From the NCBI RefSeq assembly GCF_000746845.1, contig NZ_KN050846.1:2806963-2870962 (forward strand): DNA of 64,000 nucleotides. The letters are read 5' to 3'. The translations under genes were made by a program, and so were the position numbers. This DNA comes from Altibacter lentus (lineage in GTDB: Bacteria; Bacteroidota; Bacteroidia; Flavobacteriales; Flavobacteriaceae). Every line of letters begins with the position of its first letter. The stretch's first letter is position 1. Positions 10,115 through 19,932 of this stretch are shown here, piece by piece. The notes beneath the pieces are model-generated. The model worked only from the letters and a program-made list of their open reading frames with translations. It was not told the DNA's origin and searched no databases.

Positions 10115-11305
10115 TTATGCGGTAACGGAAGCTCTTATGCGTTTCATAGCTTCCTTTATCTCTGCTTCGGAAGCAGCATAAGAGATACGGATACAGTTGG
10201 AATCGCCAAAAGCTTCACCCGTCACTGTAGCAACGGTTGCTTCTTCCAAGAGATACAATGAAAAATCGGAAGCATTTTCAATCTTTTTACCTCGAAGTGT
10301 TTTTCCGAAGTAATAGGAAATATCGGGAAAAACATAGAAAGCTCCTTCCGGCTCGTTCGTTTTAAAACCAGGAATTTCAGAAAGGAGGTTCAAAATGAGA
10401 CTCCGTCGTTCTTTAAATGCATCGACCATGTATTGGATCTTACTTGGCGGATTCTCTAAAGCTGTGATGGTAGCGCGTTGTGCAATGCAATTAGCACCGC
10501 TGGTGATCTGTCCCTGCATCTTATTGCACGCACGTGCGATCCATTCGGGACCTCCAATATACCCAATACGCCAACCCGTCATGGCATAGGCTTTTGAGAC
10601 ACCATTCACCACGACAGTACGGTCGTACATATCTTCGAAGGCGGCCATTGACGCATGTTCCCCCACAAAATTAATATGTTCGTAGATCTCATCGCTTATC
10701 ACAATAATATCTGGATACTTCACCAGTACATTGGCCAATGCTCGAAGCTCTTCTTTGCTATAGACGGATCCGCTGGGGTTACAGGGAGAACTGTAAATGA
10801 TCATTTTGGTTTTAGGGGTGATCGCCGCTTCGAGTGCTTTTGGAGTCACTTTAAAATCGGATTCGATAGTGGTTGGAATCTCAACCGGAACACCACCTGC
10901 CAGTTTACTAATATCGGCATAGCTCACCCAGTATGGAGCCGGAAGCAAAACTTCGTCGCCTTCATTTAAAAGGACCATAGCTAGATTTGCAAGTGATTGT
11001 TTGGCACCTGTGGATACTACTATTTGAGCAGGTGCATACGTAAGACCGTTATCACGTTTAAACTTAGTAATGATGGCTTTTTTCAAGTCGCCATAACCAT
11101 CTACGGGAGTGTAAGTATGATAATCGTCTTTAATGGCTTGGATCGCGCCTTCCTTTACAAAATCGGGTATAGTGAAGTCCGGTTCACCCAAACTCAGGCC
11201 TATTATATCTTTTCCTTCTTCGCGTAGTTCGCGTGCTTTAGCCGCCATGGCCAATGTGGCAGAAGTTGCCATCTCGTTGACTCGATTCGAAAGTTTTGGA
11301 TTCAT
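10115..11305 (-). CDS. PLP-dependent class I aminotransferase (aspartate aminotransferase-like)
   Basis: A fold-type I PLP aminotransferase of 396 residues, most like the bacterial Ib subgroup of aspartate aminotransferases. The PLP lysine is K238 in SKAYAMTGWRIGYIGG. The PLP-binding Asn and Asp/Tyr segments are visible in YSSPCNPSGSVY and ISDEIYEHI. The amino donor is probably aspartate or glutamate, but related enzymes also use tyrosine or methionine, so the exact substrate is not fixed. It lies 6 bp after the desaturase stop and 9 bp before purT. Confidence 0.9.
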   Translation of the reverse strand: MNPKLSNRVNEMATSATLAMAAKARELREEGKDIIGLSLGEPDFTIPDFVKEGAIQAIKDDYHTYTPVDGYGDLKKAIITKFKRDNGLTYAPAQIVVSTGAKQSLANLAMVLLNEGDEVLLPAPYWVSYADISKLAGGVPVEIPTTIESDFKVTPKALEAAITPKTKMIIYSSPCNPSGSVYSKEELRALANVLVKYPDIIVISDEIYEHINFVGEHASMAAFEDMYDRTVVVNGVSKAYAMTGWRIGYIGGPEWIARACNKMQGQITSGANCIAQRATITALENPPSKIQYMVDAFKERRSLILNLLSEIPGFKTNEPEGAFYVFPDISYYFGKTLRGKKIENASDFSLYLLEEATVATVTGEAFGDSNCIRISYAASEAEIKEAMKRIRASVTA

Positions 11306-11311
11306 AGGGTA

Positions 11312-12412
11312 TTATGCGGAAACTGCAGGTTTCAGTCCCATTTCTCTTAAATGTTTAAAATGCGCAATAATTGCTTTTCTTGTGGTTTTGTATTCGTTAT
11401 AAGGTAAATTGAATTCCTGGGCGGTCTGTTTCACGATCTGAGAGATCTTGGTGTAGTGAATGTGGCTGATGTTCGGGAAAATATGATGCTCTACCTGATG
11501 ATTCAATCCACCGGTAAACCAGTTCATGATACGATTCTTGGTAGAAAAATTCACGGTGGTGAACAATTGGTGTATAGCCCATGTATTCTTCATAGTGCCT
11601 GATGGGTCGGGAAGTACAATTTCTGCTTCTTTCACCACGTGCGCCAGTTGGAAGACAATACTTAGTATAAGTCCGGCCACATAATGCATTATAAAGAACC
11701 CGATCAATATTTTCCACCATGCAATGTTGAAGAATAAAATAGGTAATACGATCCAGATGGCAGCATAGATAATTTTAGTGACGATCAAGACACTCCATTG
11801 CGTTGCCGGTTTGGGTAATTTGCCATAGGATAATTTTTGAGCCAAATATCTTTTGGTCTGAAGGAAATCTGATGTGAGCACCCAATTGATTGTAAGCAAT
11901 CCATAAAAGAAGATGCTGTAATAATGCTGGAATTTGTGAAGTCTTCTCCATTTTGAGTGCTTCGAGAACCGAAGGATCCTTCCGGCCTCCAAATCCTCAT
12001 CGTGCCCATGAATATTGGTATATGTATGGTGAAGAACGTTGTGTTGTACCTGCCAGTTATAAACATTTCCGGCAAGTATGTACATACTTCCTCCTAACAC
12101 CTTATTGATCCATTTTTTTGAAGAATAGGCGCCGTGATTGGCATCGTGCATTACGTTCATACCTACACCGGCCATTCCTACACCCATAACAATAGTAAGT
12201 AAAAGTTGTGCCCACCATGGAAAGTTGAGCGTTAGGAATAAGAAATAGGGGGCAAGGTAAAGGGAAAACATGACAATTGTCTTTATATGCAGCTTCCAGT
12301 TACCATTGCGGGAGATGTTATTTTCTTTAAAATAATCGTTGACACGTTTGTTGAGGGTTCTAAAAAACTTAGCAGAATCAACTCTTGAGAAGGTAATTTG
12401 TGTTTGTATCAC
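11312..12412 (-). CDS. Membrane fatty-acid (acyl-CoA/acyl-lipid) desaturase
   Basis: An integral membrane di-iron desaturase of 366 residues that introduces a double bond into an acyl chain. All three histidine boxes are present: HDANHG, HNVLHH and HQVEHH. The last has the Gln typical of front-end (delta-5/6-like) and linoleoyl-CoA-type desaturases, although no cytochrome b5 domain is fused. Hydrophobic pairs lie around residues 45-90 and 200-245. It starts an apparent operon with the aminotransferase and purT, which do not share an obvious pathway with it. Confidence 0.92.
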   Translation of the reverse strand: MIQTQITFSRVDSAKFFRTLNKRVNDYFKENNISRNGNWKLHIKTIVMFSLYLAPYFLFLTLNFPWWAQLLLTIVMGVGMAGVGMNVMHDANHGAYSSKKWINKVLGGSMYILAGNVYNWQVQHNVLHHTYTNIHGHDEDLEAGRILRFSKHSKWRRLHKFQHYYSIFFYGLLTINWVLTSDFLQTKRYLAQKLSYGKLPKPATQWSVLIVTKIIYAAIWIVLPILFFNIAWWKILIGFFIMHYVAGLILSIVFQLAHVVKEAEIVLPDPSGTMKNTWAIHQLFTTVNFSTKNRIMNWFTGGLNHQVEHHIFPNISHIHYTKISQIVKQTAQEFNLPYNEYKTTRKAIIAHFKHLREMGLKPAVSA

Positions 12413-12515
12413 AATCTGTTTGTTTTAATTGGGGATCCTTTTTTAGGAAAGGGCTAAAATACGCATCTTAGCTGTAAAAAAATGGTATGAAATCATAAAT
12501 TTATCAAAGAAAAGT

Positions 12516-12523
12516 TACTTTTG
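12516..12523 (+). promoter_or_regulatory. Candidate -7 element (TACTTTTG) for rsmG
   Basis: TACTTTTG fits TAnnTTTG and ends 17 nt before the rsmG ATG. No matching -33 TTG was found. Confidence 0.45.
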
Positions 12524-12539
12524 CCGATAATACCCGGCT

Positions 12540-13169
12540 ATGGAATTATTGAAACACTATTTTACACAACTTTCTGATATTCAATTAGAACAGTTTTCAA
12601 AACTTCAAGAACTGTATCAAGACTGGAATCTCAAGATCAATGTAGTTTCCCGAAAGGATATTGACGAGCTTTACTTACGCCATGTTTTGCATTCGCTGGG
12701 TATCGCTAAAATACAATCGTTTCTTCCGGAGGCAAGCATTCTCGATGTTGGAACAGGCGGAGGATTTCCCGGGATCCCGCTGGCTATTCTTTTTCCTGAA
12801 ACGAATTTCCATCTAGTAGATAGCATTGGTAAGAAAATAAAGGTAGTGGAAGAAGTTGCCGCAGGGCTGGGATTGGAGAATGTGCAAATAACCAATGCGC
12901 GTGCAGAGACCATTACCGGGCAATACGATTTTATTGTGAGCAGAGCGGTGGCACAAATGGAAACATTTGTCCATTGGGTGAAGGGGCGTGTGGCTAAAAA
13001 GTCCAGACATGAACTCAAAAACGGCATACTTTATTTAAAAGGAGGCGATCTTTCAGAAGAACTGGCAGGATTCCCTAACGCTACCGTTTATCCCTTGCAA
13101 GATTTTTTCAAGGAAGATTTTTTCGAGACAAAAAGTGTGGTACACCTTCCACTTAAATATAAAGTATAA
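12540..13169 (+). CDS. rsmG: 16S rRNA m7G527 methyltransferase RsmG
   Basis: Methylates N7 of G527 of 16S rRNA with S-adenosylmethionine. The 209-residue protein has the family signature ILDVGTGGGFPGIPLAI near residues 64-80, the early LYQDWNLKINVVSRKD and the catalytic-region VSRAVAQM. The length is usual. It is a single gene with its own promoter element, closed by a strong hairpin terminator immediately after the stop. Confidence 0.96.
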   Translation: MELLKHYFTQLSDIQLEQFSKLQELYQDWNLKINVVSRKDIDELYLRHVLHSLGIAKIQSFLPEASILDVGTGGGFPGIPLAILFPETNFHLVDSIGKKIKVVEEVAAGLGLENVQITNARAETITGQYDFIVSRAVAQMETFVHWVKGRVAKKSRHELKNGILYLKGGDLSEELAGFPNATVYPLQDFFKEDFFETKSVVHLPLKYKV

Positions 13170-13200
13170 AAAAACTCCGGCAATTGCCGGAGTTTTTTTT
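13168..13200. terminator. Bidirectional rho-independent terminator between rsmG and the truncated T9SS gene
   Basis: The perfect palindrome ACTCCGGCAATTGCCGGAGT is flanked by an A-run and a T-run, so it can end rsmG on the plus strand and the convergent gene ending at 13224 on the minus strand. Confidence 0.93.
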
Positions 13201-13223
13201 ATTCAGAAAGAATAAAATAAGCC

Positions 13224-14300
13224 TTATTTTGATATTACAATCTTCTCCACTTTTGAAGAATTGTCACTCGTCACTTTCAAAAAGTATGTTCCGTTCTGTA
13301 GCCTTGAAACGCTTAGGGTTTCAGTAGACGAGATATTACTTTGTGTAAGGATCAATTTCCCAAGCATATCATACAATTCGATCGTTGCATTTTCAGCATT
13401 TACGATAAAAAGCTGGTCCTGAGCCGGATTAGGATAAACTACGAATTTGTAAAGACTGTCCATGTCTTCAATCCCAAGAACACCGTTGGTAGAAAAGTTC
13501 TTGCTCTCTCCAGATCCGTAATTTCCATTTGTGGAATACACTGTAGTGCCTTCGGCATCCACAAGAGACACAGCTCCACCACCGTCTCCGTAGGAATCGA
13601 TCAAATTAAACGTGTAGCAATCTGCGGCCAGCTGGAAGGTCTCATTCACCTCAATATTGTCGGCATAAGGGCCACCGCTGTACAAGATGTTTCCATCGAA
13701 GTCTTTTACATTCCACGTGCATTCCTCTCCCCAATCATCTGTATTTAGAGTCATATATACTGTACCTGTACTCTCTAAAGCTTCATCGAAAGTGGTAGAT
13801 TGAGTATTATTGGTATTAACATCATCATTGGGAACACTAATATCTACTGTATTGGTCGCTTGCATGGTGTATGGTATAGCCGGTAATTCCACGTTCTCAT
13901 TCTGTAACGACGTTAAATTACCTGTCCAAGTATAGACAGCCGGAGTTCCACCATTTACCGAATATGTAATGTCTAAGGTTGTGAGTGGATTAGCTCCCAA
14001 ATTTTGAATATTTACCACAGGAGCAATTGTGGTTCCACACTGGTCAGGAATTTCGGTAACCGATCTTAAATTGGCGTCATTGGCATTTGTGATGCCCGTG
14101 TAGGTTGGATATGCTCCTGCGCCACTAGGCAGTTCTTGTTGTGTTTCGGTTACAAAAGCAACAATCTCCATATCGGCAAGTTCGGTAGGAACACCATTAT
14201 AATCTGCAGGGATAGTATAAGTGAACGTTTGATCGATAAAACTACCCGTTGTTGTTGGTGAAATGGATACACCCCATTGTCCGGTTATTAAATGAACCAA
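13224..14300 (-). pseudogene. 5'-truncated Omp28-like protein with T9SS type A sorting domain
   Basis: What remains resembles the C-terminal part of Omp28-related secreted proteins: a beta-rich region with VTETQQELPSGAG, a segment with DSYGDGGGAV, and a C-terminal sorting domain beginning VVYPNPAQDQLFIVNAENA and ending KIVISK. The longest reading starts at a TTG with no signal peptide. Upstream the same frame meets a TGA about 70 nt away without an ATG. A different frame is open for some 33 codons (LSEFTGACCEFLAVLSAL onward) before two stops. Omp28 relatives normally have a signal peptide and an N-terminal thioredoxin-like part, both missing here. I infer a 5' deletion plus frameshift; a sequencing error is the alternative. 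Confidence 0.7.
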
Positions 14301-14421
14301 TCGATGCTGATGTACATATTGGTCGCCATGGTGGTAAGTGCAGATAATACTGCAAGAAATTCACAACACGCTCCGGTAAATTCAGATAAAAATTACGAGT
14401 AGTTTATAAATACATGAAACT

Positions 14422-14456
14422 AAAAACCCCAAGCATTGATAGCTTGGGGTTTTTTA
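14422..14456. terminator. Rho-independent terminator downstream of pruA
   Basis: A 13-bp stem (AAAAACCCCAAGC with GCTTGGGGTTTTT, 7-nt loop) with A- and T-runs on both sides. It lies 17 bp after the pruA stop on the minus strand and would also block read-through into the truncated T9SS gene. Confidence 0.9.
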
Positions 14457-14472
14457 TTAACGTTGTTTTTCC

Positions 14473-16098
14473 TTATCCCAGGAACGGGTATTTATAATCG
14501 GTAGGAGAAACAAAGGTTTCTTTGACCATACGAGGTGAAACCCAACGGTACAGGTTCAATTTACTTCCTGCTTTATCGTTCGTGCCGCTTGCACGTGCAC
14601 CGCCAAACGGTTGTTGACCAACTACAGCACCCGTAGGTTTGTCATTGATATAAAAATTTCCGGCGGCATTCTCTAAAATACGCACGGCTTTTTCCAGCGC
14701 ATAGCGATCCTCGCTAAACACCGCACCGGTTAAGGCATATTCCCCCGTCTCATCAACCAAGTGCAAGGTCTTTTCCCAATCCTTATCCTCAAACACATAG
14801 ATCGTGACCACGGGGCCAAATAATTCTGTACACATGGTGGCGTATTTAGGATCTTTGGTTACAATAACTGTAGGTTCAATAAAATACCCCTTGCTCTTAT
14901 CGTAGTTTCCGCCCACAATGATCTCTGCATTTTTATCCTTCTTGGCCTGATCGATATATTTAGCCAGTTTCTTAAAAGAACCTTCGTGGATCACAGCAGT
15001 AACAAAATTGCTCATGTCTTCCGGAGAACCCATTTTAAAGGAATTGACATCGGCAATAAGGACCTTTTTTACTTTCTCCCAAATACTCTTTGAAATATAG
15101 CATCGACTCGCCGCACTACATTTTTGACCTTGAAATTCGAAGGCACCTCTCGCAATGGCGGTAGCTACTTGCTGTGGATTGGCGGTCTTGTGCGCCACGA
15201 TAAAATCTTTTCCACCCGTTTCACCTACAATGCGCGGATACGTCTTGTAGTTGTGGATATTCGTTCCGATCTTTTGCCAGATATCTTTGAATACATGGGT
15301 GGAGCCGGTAAAATGCAGTCCGCTAAAATCCGGACTGGCCAAGACCGTATCTGTGATCATTACAGGGTCTCCCATTACCATTTGGATCACGCCGGCAGGG
15401 ACACCCGCCTCTTTGAAAACATCCAAAATCACTTTTGCTGAATATACCTGACTGTCACTGGGTTTCCAGATAACAACATTCCCCATTAACGCAGCACTTG
15501 CAGGCAGATTTCCGGCGATCGCCGTAAAATTGAAAGGAGTGATCGCATAGATGAAACCTTCCAGCGGACGGTATTCAAGCCTGTTCCATGCTGCCGAAGT
15601 AGATTCAGGTTGTTCGGCGTAGATCTCTGTCATGAACTGTACGTTAAAACGCAAGAAGTCGATCAACTCACAGGCTGCATCGATTTCCGCCTGATAGATA
15701 TTCTTGGATTGCCCCAACATGGTCGCGGCGTTGATCTTTGCGCGATACGGACCGGCAATTAGCTCAGCGGCACGTAAAAAGATGCCGGCGCGTTGCTCCC
15801 AAGGAGTCGCTGCCCAGTCGTTTCTTGCCTTTAAAGCAGTGTCTATAGCATCGCTAATGTTCTTTTTTGTTGCCCTGTGATAGGTGCCCAAAATGTGTTT
15901 ATGATCGTGAGGACAACTCATGGTAGCCGTATCCCCGGTTTTTACGTTCTTTCCGTTTATATATAACGGTACATCAACGGTGCTGTTGTACATTTTTTTG
16001 TACGTGGTCAATACCTCGGCACGTTCCGGAGATCCCGGTCTGTATTCTTTTACCGGTTCGTTCACTGCAACGGGTACTTCAAAAAATCCTTTTCCCAT
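14473..16098 (-). CDS. pruA: L-glutamate gamma-semialdehyde (P5C) dehydrogenase
   Basis: Oxidises glutamate-5-semialdehyde to glutamate with NAD+, the second step of proline breakdown. It is an aldehyde dehydrogenase-fold enzyme with the P5CDH features FNFTAIAGNLPASAALMGN, GETGGKDF (the catalytic Glu region), FEFQGQKCSAASRCY (catalytic Cys) and FGGARASGTNDKAGS. The open frame runs up to 16215. The ATG at 16098 (MGKGFFEVP) gives 541 residues, the usual length; the ATG at 16110 is an alternative. No proline dehydrogenase gene is adjacent. It ends in a strong terminator. Confidence 0.95.
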   Translation of the reverse strand: MGKGFFEVPVAVNEPVKEYRPGSPERAEVLTTYKKMYNSTVDVPLYINGKNVKTGDTATMSCPHDHKHILGTYHRATKKNISDAIDTALKARNDWAATPWEQRAGIFLRAAELIAGPYRAKINAATMLGQSKNIYQAEIDAACELIDFLRFNVQFMTEIYAEQPESTSAAWNRLEYRPLEGFIYAITPFNFTAIAGNLPASAALMGNVVIWKPSDSQVYSAKVILDVFKEAGVPAGVIQMVMGDPVMITDTVLASPDFSGLHFTGSTHVFKDIWQKIGTNIHNYKTYPRIVGETGGKDFIVAHKTANPQQVATAIARGAFEFQGQKCSAASRCYISKSIWEKVKKVLIADVNSFKMGSPEDMSNFVTAVIHEGSFKKLAKYIDQAKKDKNAEIIVGGNYDKSKGYFIEPTVIVTKDPKYATMCTELFGPVVTIYVFEDKDWEKTLHLVDETGEYALTGAVFSEDRYALEKAVRILENAAGNFYINDKPTGAVVGQQPFGGARASGTNDKAGSKLNLYRWVSPRMVKETFVSPTDYKYPFLG

Positions 16099-16173
16099 AG
16101 TTATTTTCATTTTCTCCACCCTTGCGGGGGGATTGTTAGTAGTTCTGTTTGAGCATTCTAAAAACTGAAGTTG

Positions 16174-16181
16174 CAAAGGTA
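16174..16181 (-). promoter_or_regulatory. Candidate -7 element (TACCTTTG) for pruA
   Basis: On the minus strand TACCTTTG fits TAnnTTTG, 75 nt upstream of the chosen pruA ATG. Confidence 0.45.
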
Positions 16182-16280
16182 CAAATTTCAGAAGGGATAA
16201 ATAAATTGACAACACGATAAGTTGTGCGTAATTCCCTCGCTTTTTTGTATTTTACTTAGCAAAAATAAAGAACGCGCTAG

Positions 16281-16988
16281 ATGTGTACAGTAACATTTGT
16301 TCCAAAAGGGAGTGAGGGGTTTATACTTACCTCCAACCGCGATGAAGCACCGGGGCGAAGAACGCTTCCGCCTGAGTTCTACGAAATAGAGGGAGCTACT
16401 TTGTTGTTTCCCAAGGATGCAGTGGCTGGAGGGACCTGGATAGGCGCAAGTAACACCCAACGTATCATATGCCTGCTCAATGGCGGATTTACGGCCCACG
16501 ACAGAAAAGACAACTATCGTATGAGTCGGGGGATCATTGTGAAAGACCTTTTGGTTGCTTCGGAAGGGCTTTCGGCCATGCAATATTATGATTATACAAA
16601 CATAGAACCGTTCACTATTATCATGGTCGATTGGAAAAGCGACGTGCAACTTATAGAATTGGTGTGGGATGGTGAACGATCGCACATATCACAAAAGCCG
16701 CTTGCGCCTTCCATTTGGTCATCTTCTCTGTTATATTCTGAAGAAGTAAAACGCAAACGCGAATATTGGTTCTCCCGGTTTTTATTACAGGACGTAACTC
16801 CTTCCGAAGCAGCGCTACTTGATTTTCATAAAACGGCCGGTGACGGAAACATAGCAACCGATGTCATCATGGATAGGGGATTCGTAAAAACAAAGAGTAT
16901 TACTCAAATTGTCAAAAGACAAGCTGCAACTATGCGGTATGAAGATCTACAGACAAAAGAGGTCTATACGCGATTGCTCGAACTTTAA
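16281..16988 (+). CDS. NRDE (TANGO2-like) family protein
   Basis: A 235-residue protein of the NRDE family (TANGO2 in eukaryotes). It begins MCTVTFVP, with Cys2 placed as an N-terminal nucleophile as in Ntn-hydrolase-like folds, and carries the family name motif in LTSNRDEAPGR. The biochemical role of bacterial members is not established; links to heme handling have been proposed for eukaryotic relatives. It is a single gene whose 3' end overlaps the convergent sensor gene by 4 bp. Confidence 0.88.
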   Translation: MCTVTFVPKGSEGFILTSNRDEAPGRRTLPPEFYEIEGATLLFPKDAVAGGTWIGASNTQRIICLLNGGFTAHDRKDNYRMSRGIIVKDLLVASEGLSAMQYYDYTNIEPFTIIMVDWKSDVQLIELVWDGERSHISQKPLAPSIWSSSLLYSEEVKRKREYWFSRFLLQDVTPSEAALLDFHKTAGDGNIATDVIMDRGFVKTKSITQIVKRQAATMRYEDLQTKEVYTRLLEL

Positions 16989-19816
16989 GCATCACTGGGT
17001 AACATCCCAAAAGCCTCTTTATAGCTTTTAGAGAAATAGGACAGGTTGGTATAGCCAACTTGGTATGCAACTTCCGAAATCGATGCAGATCGTTGTTCTA
17101 AGAGTTCTTTAGCCCGTGTAAGCCTGAATTCGCGTATAAGCTGATTGGGTGATTTCCCGGTAAGATTTTTTAATTTCCGATTTAATTGTGAGCGGCTGAA
17201 CCCTACATGCGAAGCGAGGTCTTCCACCGTATAGAACTCATTGCTCATGTGATCTTCAATGGCTGTTATTACTTGATTCATAAATCGTTCGTCCATGGAG
17301 GAGAGAGTTACCTGAGAGGGACGGATCTTTAGCTCTCCGCTAAATTTGTGTCTTAGGATCTCACGCTGCTGAATTAAATTTTCGGCACGAATCTTTAACT
17401 CACGGCCGTCAAAAGGTTTTGTGAGATAATCGTCGGCCCCGGTCTCCAACCCTTCTAATTTGTCACTTTGTTCGGCTTTTGCCGTAAGAAGAATTACAGG
17501 GATATGACTCGTTTTAAGGTCGGTCTTTAGTTTTTTACAAAGTTCATATCCGTTCATTTTTGGCATCATCACATCACTAATAATGAGATCGGGAATTTCT
17601 ACTTCGGCTTTGGAAAACCCTTCTTGTCCATCTTTTGCCATAATAATAGTGAAATCATCCTCCATTTGGGTTGCAATGTAATGGCGCAGATCTGGGTTGT
17701 CTTCCACAATAAGTATAAGTGGCAAGTCAGCATTGATTTCTTTCCCATTTGTGGTCGGTTCATCAGCTTCTGAAAATAACACTGTATGGTCTATATTCTC
17801 AGAAGGATGGTTGTTATTCACCTCAACAATTTCGTCTTCTCTGAAACTGGATTTGTGATAGGGTAGCAGTACTTTAAAAGTTGTTCCTACTTCTTCGGTG
17901 CTCGCTACACTTATTTGTCCGCGATACAAATGAACCAATTCTTTTACCAACGCAAGGCCAATCCCTGTGCCTTGATCCTGTGTGGTTTCTGTTTGATAAA
18001 AGCGATCAAAAACATGGGTGAGTTCTTCTTTCTGAATACCATTCCCGGTGTCTGTAATACTTATTTTTAGGGATCCGGCGTGATCTTCTACCAATACCGC
18101 AACTTTACCGTGCTCCGGAGTGAATTTGATCGCGTTAGAGAGTATGTTCACAATGATTTTCTCAAGTTTATCTCGATCAAAATAAGCATTCTCAATGTTT
18201 TTTGGGAAATGTGTTTGAAAGTGGATATGTTTTATTTCGGTGAGACTTTCAAAAGAAAAAACAATGGATCGTACAAATTGGATAATATCTCCTTCGGTAA
18301 CGCGCAGTTTCATTTTACCTTGATCTATTTTTGAAAGGTCTAAAATTTGATCTACTAAGTTTTGTAGCCGAAGTGCATTGCGCTTCATGACCTTTAAATG
18401 TTTGCCTTTTACCGGCACATCGGTAGAATCTTCAATTGTTTCCGAAGCAGGAATGTTTTCCAGTGATTGGTTTACAGGGCCAAGAATCAGCGATAAAGGT
18501 GTTCTGAATTCGTGAGAAATATTCGCAAAAAACTTCGATTTAATTGTATCGATCTCACGCACTTTTTCAACTTCAGACTTAGCGCGTTCACTCAATTGCA
18601 TTTTTCTTGCTATGGCAAGGGCAAGGATGAACATAAGTCCTACGTTGGCGATGATCCATGGATTCAATTCATTCCAAAAGGGAAGGATACCATTCTCCCA
18701 TAATATTCCGGTGATCGAAAATATAAAGGACCAAATAGAAGAAGCCGCAAAGTATGTAAGCAATGTATCTTTAAAAAATAGCAAACGGATCGTGACAACT
18801 AACACAGCGAGAAATCCAATTCCAGCAAAAATAAATTGAAGGTAGTTAAGTGGATTAATACCGTAAATCAGCAAGCAAAGCTGTACTGCAATGGCTATTA
18901 AAAAATAGCCAATTACACCCATAATGATCTTGTCCCACAAAGGGCTTATCGATCTCAAATTGGTGAATTTCCTTCCAAATTGAAGGAAGAAGACTTTACT
19001 TCCTAACGTGAGTATAAGCCACGTGGCTACGGCGGCTCTTGGAATTTCTGAAAAAAACTGATCAATCCAGGGAAGGTTGTTTTCTACAAATTGCTCATAA
19101 ATGGCAATACAGGCATAAAAGCCAAAAAGGTAGAAGTACGAGCGATCTTTTGTATAGAAGAAAAATGCTAACACGTACACTGCTAGTATCAATGCAAACG
19201 CGGGTAGCCAACCTGAAGTATTGTGCTGTTCAAAGGGGATGCCAACTTCCCTCAATTCTAGCTGAGTATAGATTTTATTTTGATCGTATATCTTAAGATA
19301 AACCGTTATTGGTGTGTTCTTTATTAGCGATACAGGAAAGGTATTTCGTTCGTTAGCTATGCTTAGGCTTTTTTGTGAGGCAGGAATAAACACGCCGCTT
19401 TTTGTACTATCAATAATGTGGCCGCTTCTAACGTAATAAGCCAGAATGCTATCATGAGGCGTTACATACCGATATTTCTCAATAACGTTTTTAAAGATAA
19501 TAAATCGATCCTGCAGCGATTGTTTTGGAAAGAATGAAACACGCAGCCAAATACTGTTTTCAGTAATGACCGAATCATGAAGCGCAGTGAACCTGTATTC
19601 TTCCGGGCGTTCAAGAATGTCTTTTATCGTTGCATTTTCGGCACCTTCTTTTAAAACTTCTGTTTTACTGAAAAGATCTTGCAGCGGATAATCACTATCG
19701 ACCACATAATGCCGTAAAGAATCTGAAACCCTGGCATCTTGTCCAATAACAGCTTGAGAGAAGATAAGGAATGTGACAACACATAGAACTTTCAGAAAAT
19801 GTAAATACAGCCGCAT
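16985..19816 (-). CDS. Hybrid two-component sensor/regulator (7TMR-DISM, kinase, REC, AraC)
   Basis: One 943-residue chain that senses, phosphorylates and binds DNA. In order: a signal peptide, a periplasmic 7TMR-DISM extracellular domain (about 30-190), seven hydrophobic helices (about 205-405), a dimerisation/phospho-acceptor domain with H435 in ISHEFRTPLSL, an ATPase domain (NILSNAIKFTPEHG, DTGNGI, GTGIGLALVKELV), a receiver domain with D748 in LIISDVMMPKMNG, and a C-terminal AraC-type helix-turn-helix (GFSRSQLNRKLKNLTG, VGYTNLSYFSKSYKEAFG). Such hybrid regulators often control neighbouring sugar-use loci, but no carbohydrate genes lie nearby, so the target is unknown. Its only close neighbour on the same strand is the DUF4440 operon upstream. 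Confidence 0.93.
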   Translation of the reverse strand: MRLYLHFLKVLCVVTFLIFSQAVIGQDARVSDSLRHYVVDSDYPLQDLFSKTEVLKEGAENATIKDILERPEEYRFTALHDSVITENSIWLRVSFFPKQSLQDRFIIFKNVIEKYRYVTPHDSILAYYVRSGHIIDSTKSGVFIPASQKSLSIANERNTFPVSLIKNTPITVYLKIYDQNKIYTQLELREVGIPFEQHNTSGWLPAFALILAVYVLAFFFYTKDRSYFYLFGFYACIAIYEQFVENNLPWIDQFFSEIPRAAVATWLILTLGSKVFFLQFGRKFTNLRSISPLWDKIIMGVIGYFLIAIAVQLCLLIYGINPLNYLQFIFAGIGFLAVLVVTIRLLFFKDTLLTYFAASSIWSFIFSITGILWENGILPFWNELNPWIIANVGLMFILALAIARKMQLSERAKSEVEKVREIDTIKSKFFANISHEFRTPLSLILGPVNQSLENIPASETIEDSTDVPVKGKHLKVMKRNALRLQNLVDQILDLSKIDQGKMKLRVTEGDIIQFVRSIVFSFESLTEIKHIHFQTHFPKNIENAYFDRDKLEKIIVNILSNAIKFTPEHGKVAVLVEDHAGSLKISITDTGNGIQKEELTHVFDRFYQTETTQDQGTGIGLALVKELVHLYRGQISVASTEEVGTTFKVLLPYHKSSFREDEIVEVNNNHPSENIDHTVLFSEADEPTTNGKEINADLPLILIVEDNPDLRHYIATQMEDDFTIIMAKDGQEGFSKAEVEIPDLIISDVMMPKMNGYELCKKLKTDLKTSHIPVILLTAKAEQSDKLEGLETGADDYLTKPFDGRELKIRAENLIQQREILRHKFSGELKIRPSQVTLSSMDERFMNQVITAIEDHMSNEFYTVEDLASHVGFSRSQLNRKLKNLTGKSPNQLIREFRLTRAKELLEQRSASISEVAYQVGYTNLSYFSKSYKEAFGMLPSDA

Positions 19817-19870
19817 GAGTCAGTTAGTGTTATTAAAGATACTAAAAATCAATATTTGATGTAAAATTCA

Positions 19871-19932
19871 TGCACGTAAATGGAGTGCCCTTATTGATCA
19901 AGGAACACTCCATTGTGCAGATAGGTTTTTTT
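19871..19932 (-). terminator. Hairpin after the DUF4440 gene, probable terminator
   Basis: TGGAGTG at 19881 pairs with CACTCCA near 19906-19912, extended inside by CCTT/AAGG and outside by TGCAC/GTGCA. An eight-base T-run follows on the plus strand and a weaker T stretch on the minus strand. It lies directly beyond the stop at 19932. Confidence 0.55.

Noticed and set aside
16188..16685. 165-residue open frame on the minus strand
   Set aside because: It is antisense to the NRDE gene, whose N-terminal MCTVTF and NRDE motif are clear.
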